Below, piece by piece: positions 20,110 to 22,009 of a stretch of DNA of 22,009 nt. Each line of letters opens with the position of its first letter. Position 1 is the stretch's first letter. Under the pieces are notes generated by a model that was given only the letters and a program-made list of their open reading frames with translations, made no database searches and was not told where the DNA came from. The translations under genes were made by a program, and so were the position numbers. The stretch lies in contig JBAVJZ010000151.1 of assembly GCA_049688015.1 (NCBI GenBank), forward strand, positions 1-22,009. The letters run 5' to 3'. Source of the stretch: CSP1-8 sp049688015. Lineage in GTDB: Bacteria > Desulfobacterota > Deferrimicrobia > Deferrimicrobiales > Deferrimicrobiaceae.

Positions 20110-22009
20110 CTACTGCTTCTTCGGACCGAGAATCTTGTCCAGGGCGGACTGCGCCGATTTCAGAAGCTCCATGCTCAGTTCGAAATTGTGGGTCCCCCGA
20201 CCGTTGCTGACGATCTGGTAATTCGTCTCGGCCCTCTGGAGCAGCGTTTTCCCCTCGTCGACGTTCTTGCCGATCTTTTCGCCGCGCTCCAGGTACTCCC
20301 TGGCTTCCTCGAGCCCCACCGCAATGATGTTCTCCTTTTCGGTGATCTTCTCCTTCCAGGTGATGAGCATCTTTCCGTACTCGGCGTCGTGGCACTCCTC
20401 GCACTTGGCCTTGACGGTGAGGACCGTCTGCGTCCCCTTCGCAAGCTCGTGGCAATCGGTGCATCCCACATCCGCCTCGGCCATCACGTCGGGGTGCGGG
20501 GAGACGCCGACGGGCTTGACCTTCCCCTCGTAGAGCGCCTTTTGCGCCTTGTGGCACTGCCCGCAGTCGATGTCCCGATTTTCGTGGTGGCACGCCATGC
20601 ACTCCGACTTGGTGACGATACGCATCTTGTGCATGTCCGGAGAATGGCACTTGGTGCACTGGATCCCCACGTCCCGGACGTGCAGCGAATGGGGAAAGCG
20701 CACCTCCATCTCCCGGAAGAAGAGTTCTCCCGGCGGCCGCACCCGCTGGTGGCACAACGTCATGCAATACGCGGAGGAGTTGGCCAGGATGGACGGCCGG
20801 GGAGGCCCGCCGCCTTTCCCGGCCGCCTTGTACGCAGCGGAAACCTGGTCGTATCCGGCCCGCACGATCCGGTAGGCATACTCGATGTTGTGAGCGCCGC
20901 GTCCGGCCTTCATGAGGTTGAGATTGGCGCGGGCGTCCGCCACCAGCGTCCGGGCCTCCGCAACTCTCTGCGACTTGGCGGGGCCGGTCCCGACGGCCGC
21001 CTCCCCGGAGGCGACGATCGCCTCCATGTTGGCGACGAGTACGCGGGATTCGCGAATCCAGTCGTCGAGCAACCGGTCGTAGTTCTTCCCGTGGCAGGCG
21101 ACACAGCTTTGTCGCTCGGCCGTAAGCTTCTTCTCCCCGGGGAAAGCGACGCCGGATTCCCGCACCTCCACGGACTTCGTGTGGCAACCGTCGCAGGACA
21201 CCTGGGCCGAGAACATACGGGACGGGGTGTCCGGAACGCCCCGCGCCCCCGCTCCCATGTACATCTCCTTCTGGTAGTTGTGCAGATGCTTGTGGCATGC
21301 GTCGCACTGCACCTCGAAGGTCTTGACCATCTCGATCTCGCCGTGCCGGATCTTCTCGTGGCACTGGACGCACTGGATCGCGTTCAGGGTGACGTGCGTC
21401 CGGTGGAGGGCAAGCGTATCGGCCTTCTCCTTGAGCCTGCCGACGTGACAGTTGAAGCACCGGGAATCCTCGACCTTTCCGTCCCCCTCCGCCACTCTCA
21501 GGTGGCACTGCTTGCACTGCACGCCGATCTTCAGGTAGGAATCGTGGGAAAAGGTGAACCCGCTGTGCTCCACCGTCTTCTTCGGGGTCCCGTGGCACCC
21601 GGGGCACCCGCCGAGCGCCTGCCCCTGGCTTATGCCCTTGAAGTGACACAGGAAGCATACGTTCGTGTCCACCGAAATGTGCTCTCCCTGCACGATCGAA
21701 TAGTGGCACGTCGTGCAACGGAGCTGCTCCCCCCGCTTGAGCTTCGTCAGGTGCTCCTGATGATCGAAGGTGATGGCGCCGAGCATGGCCTTCCCCTTCT
21801 CGATGCGCCCCTCGTGACAGCCTTCGGCGAGACACGCCTTGTCCGGCACGTTTGCACGGGGCCTGGGGTTGTACAGGCCGGTCCAGTACTTGAGCGTCGT
21901 CACGGTGATGAACACGGGGGAGAAGGAGTGGCACTTGATGCAGGAGACGTCCGCGTGTTTTGACGTCTTCCACTGGTCGTAGAACGGGTCCATGTAGTGG
22001 CAGACGACA
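20110..22009 (-). CDS. Large multiheme c-type cytochrome, NapC/NirT-like N-terminus (5' end outside window)
   Basis: The frame stays open to the window edge (V-V-C-H-Y before the first visible Met at 21993), so the start, and probably a membrane anchor or signal, lies beyond. The visible part has 15 complete CxxCH sites, a sixteenth whose first Cys is just cut off, one CX4CH (CLAEGCH, residues 54-60 from the visible Met) and one CX3CH (CMTLCH, 410-415), about 18 hemes in all. The first segment, CHYMDPFYDQWKTSKHADV, resembles NapC/NirT/NrfH quinol-dehydrogenase cytochromes. Two heme-poor helical stretches (about 305-392 and 537-627) interrupt the heme arrays and look duplicated. The heme attachment implies a periplasmic or membrane-facing location; electron transfer from the quinone pool is inferred. 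Confidence 0.9.
   Translation of the reverse strand, partial: VVCHYMDPFYDQWKTSKHADVSCIKCHSFSPVFITVTTLKYWTGLYNPRPRANVPDKACLAEGCHEGRIEKGKAMLGAITFDHQEHLTKLKRGEQLRCTTCHYSIVQGEHISVDTNVCFLCHFKGISQGQALGGCPGCHGTPKKTVEHSGFTFSHDSYLKIGVQCKQCHLRVAEGDGKVEDSRCFNCHVGRLKEKADTLALHRTHVTLNAIQCVQCHEKIRHGEIEMVKTFEVQCDACHKHLHNYQKEMYMGAGARGVPDTPSRMFSAQVSCDGCHTKSVEVRESGVAFPGEKKLTAERQSCVACHGKNYDRLLDDWIRESRVLVANMEAIVASGEAAVGTGPAKSQRVAEARTLVADARANLNLMKAGRGAHNIEYAYRIVRAGYDQVSAAYKAAGKGGGPPRPSILANSSAYCMTLCHQRVRPPGELFFREMEVRFPHSLHVRDVGIQCTKCHSPDMHKMRIVTKSECMACHHENRDIDCGQCHKAQKALYEGKVKPVGVSPHPDVMAEADVGCTDCHELAKGTQTVLTVKAKCEECHDAEYGKMLITWKEKITEKENIIAVGLEEAREYLERGEKIGKNVDEGKTLLQRAETNYQIVSNGRGTHNFELSMELLKSAQSALDKILGPKKQ

Noticed and set aside
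21991..21993. ATG at 21993 as the true start of the cytochrome
   Set aside because: The frame stays open upstream and encodes VVCHY, completing a heme site needed by the NapC/NirT-like pattern, so this Met is internal.

Overview
The window is a GC-rich, gene-dense chromosomal segment, most likely from a Desulfuromonadota/Desulfobacterota bacterium (the former Deltaproteobacteria, Geobacter-like). This placement is inferred from the gene families. They include a citrate synthase of the eukaryote-like type known from Geobacteraceae, a Tol-Pal envelope operon (Gram-negative), a NapC/NirT-like cytochrome with about 18 heme sites, and a homocysteine methyltransferase/MetF fusion. No rRNA, tRNA, CRISPR array, insertion sequence or phage gene was seen.

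Layout, left to right. (1) Positions 1-5031, all on the minus strand: tsaD and rsmA (tRNA and rRNA modification), a deoxynucleoside kinase, a Rho-independent terminator, then panB-panC-panD with one- and four-base overlaps (pantothenate synthesis), then the 5' part of an amidohydrolase cut by the window edge. (2) Positions 5032-5466: a GC-rich gap of about 435 bp carrying one copy of a dispersed repeat. (3) Positions 5467-11666, minus: tolQ-tolR-tolA-tolB-pal-cpoB followed by a PIN-PhoH ATPase. (4) A Fur-family regulator with a PerR-like metal site, divergent from tolQ with back-to-back promoters, then a strong bidirectional terminator shared with gltA. (5) gltA (minus) and metH (plus) diverge from a 385-bp region holding a perfect 8-1-8 inverted repeat. 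(6) Positions 14105-19934, plus: cobalamin-dependent methionine synthase, a rubredoxin, a homocysteine methyltransferase/methylenetetrahydrofolate reductase fusion, and a solitary GcvH-like lipoyl carrier. (7) A convergent gap with the second repeat copy, then a large multiheme cytochrome c (minus) running off the right edge.

How the genes work together. panBCD form a complete beta-alanine/pantoate/pantothenate block. The tol genes encode the full inner-membrane motor (Q, R, A), periplasmic TolB and CpoB, and the outer-membrane lipoprotein Pal. metH, the rubredoxin and the fusion form a one-carbon/methionine module. An electron carrier sits between the cobalamin enzyme, which needs reductive reactivation, and the flavin enzyme that makes its methyl-folate substrate.

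The points most worth a second look are the metH-rubredoxin-fusion module with its solitary GcvH; the cytochrome, which has two non-standard heme motifs and a duplicated heme-plus-helix module; three genes (fur-like, gcvH-like and the nucleoside kinase) whose predicted promoters abut the start codon and which lack a ribosome binding site, suggesting leaderless mRNAs; the terminator placed 20 nt before panB; and the dispersed repeat pair.
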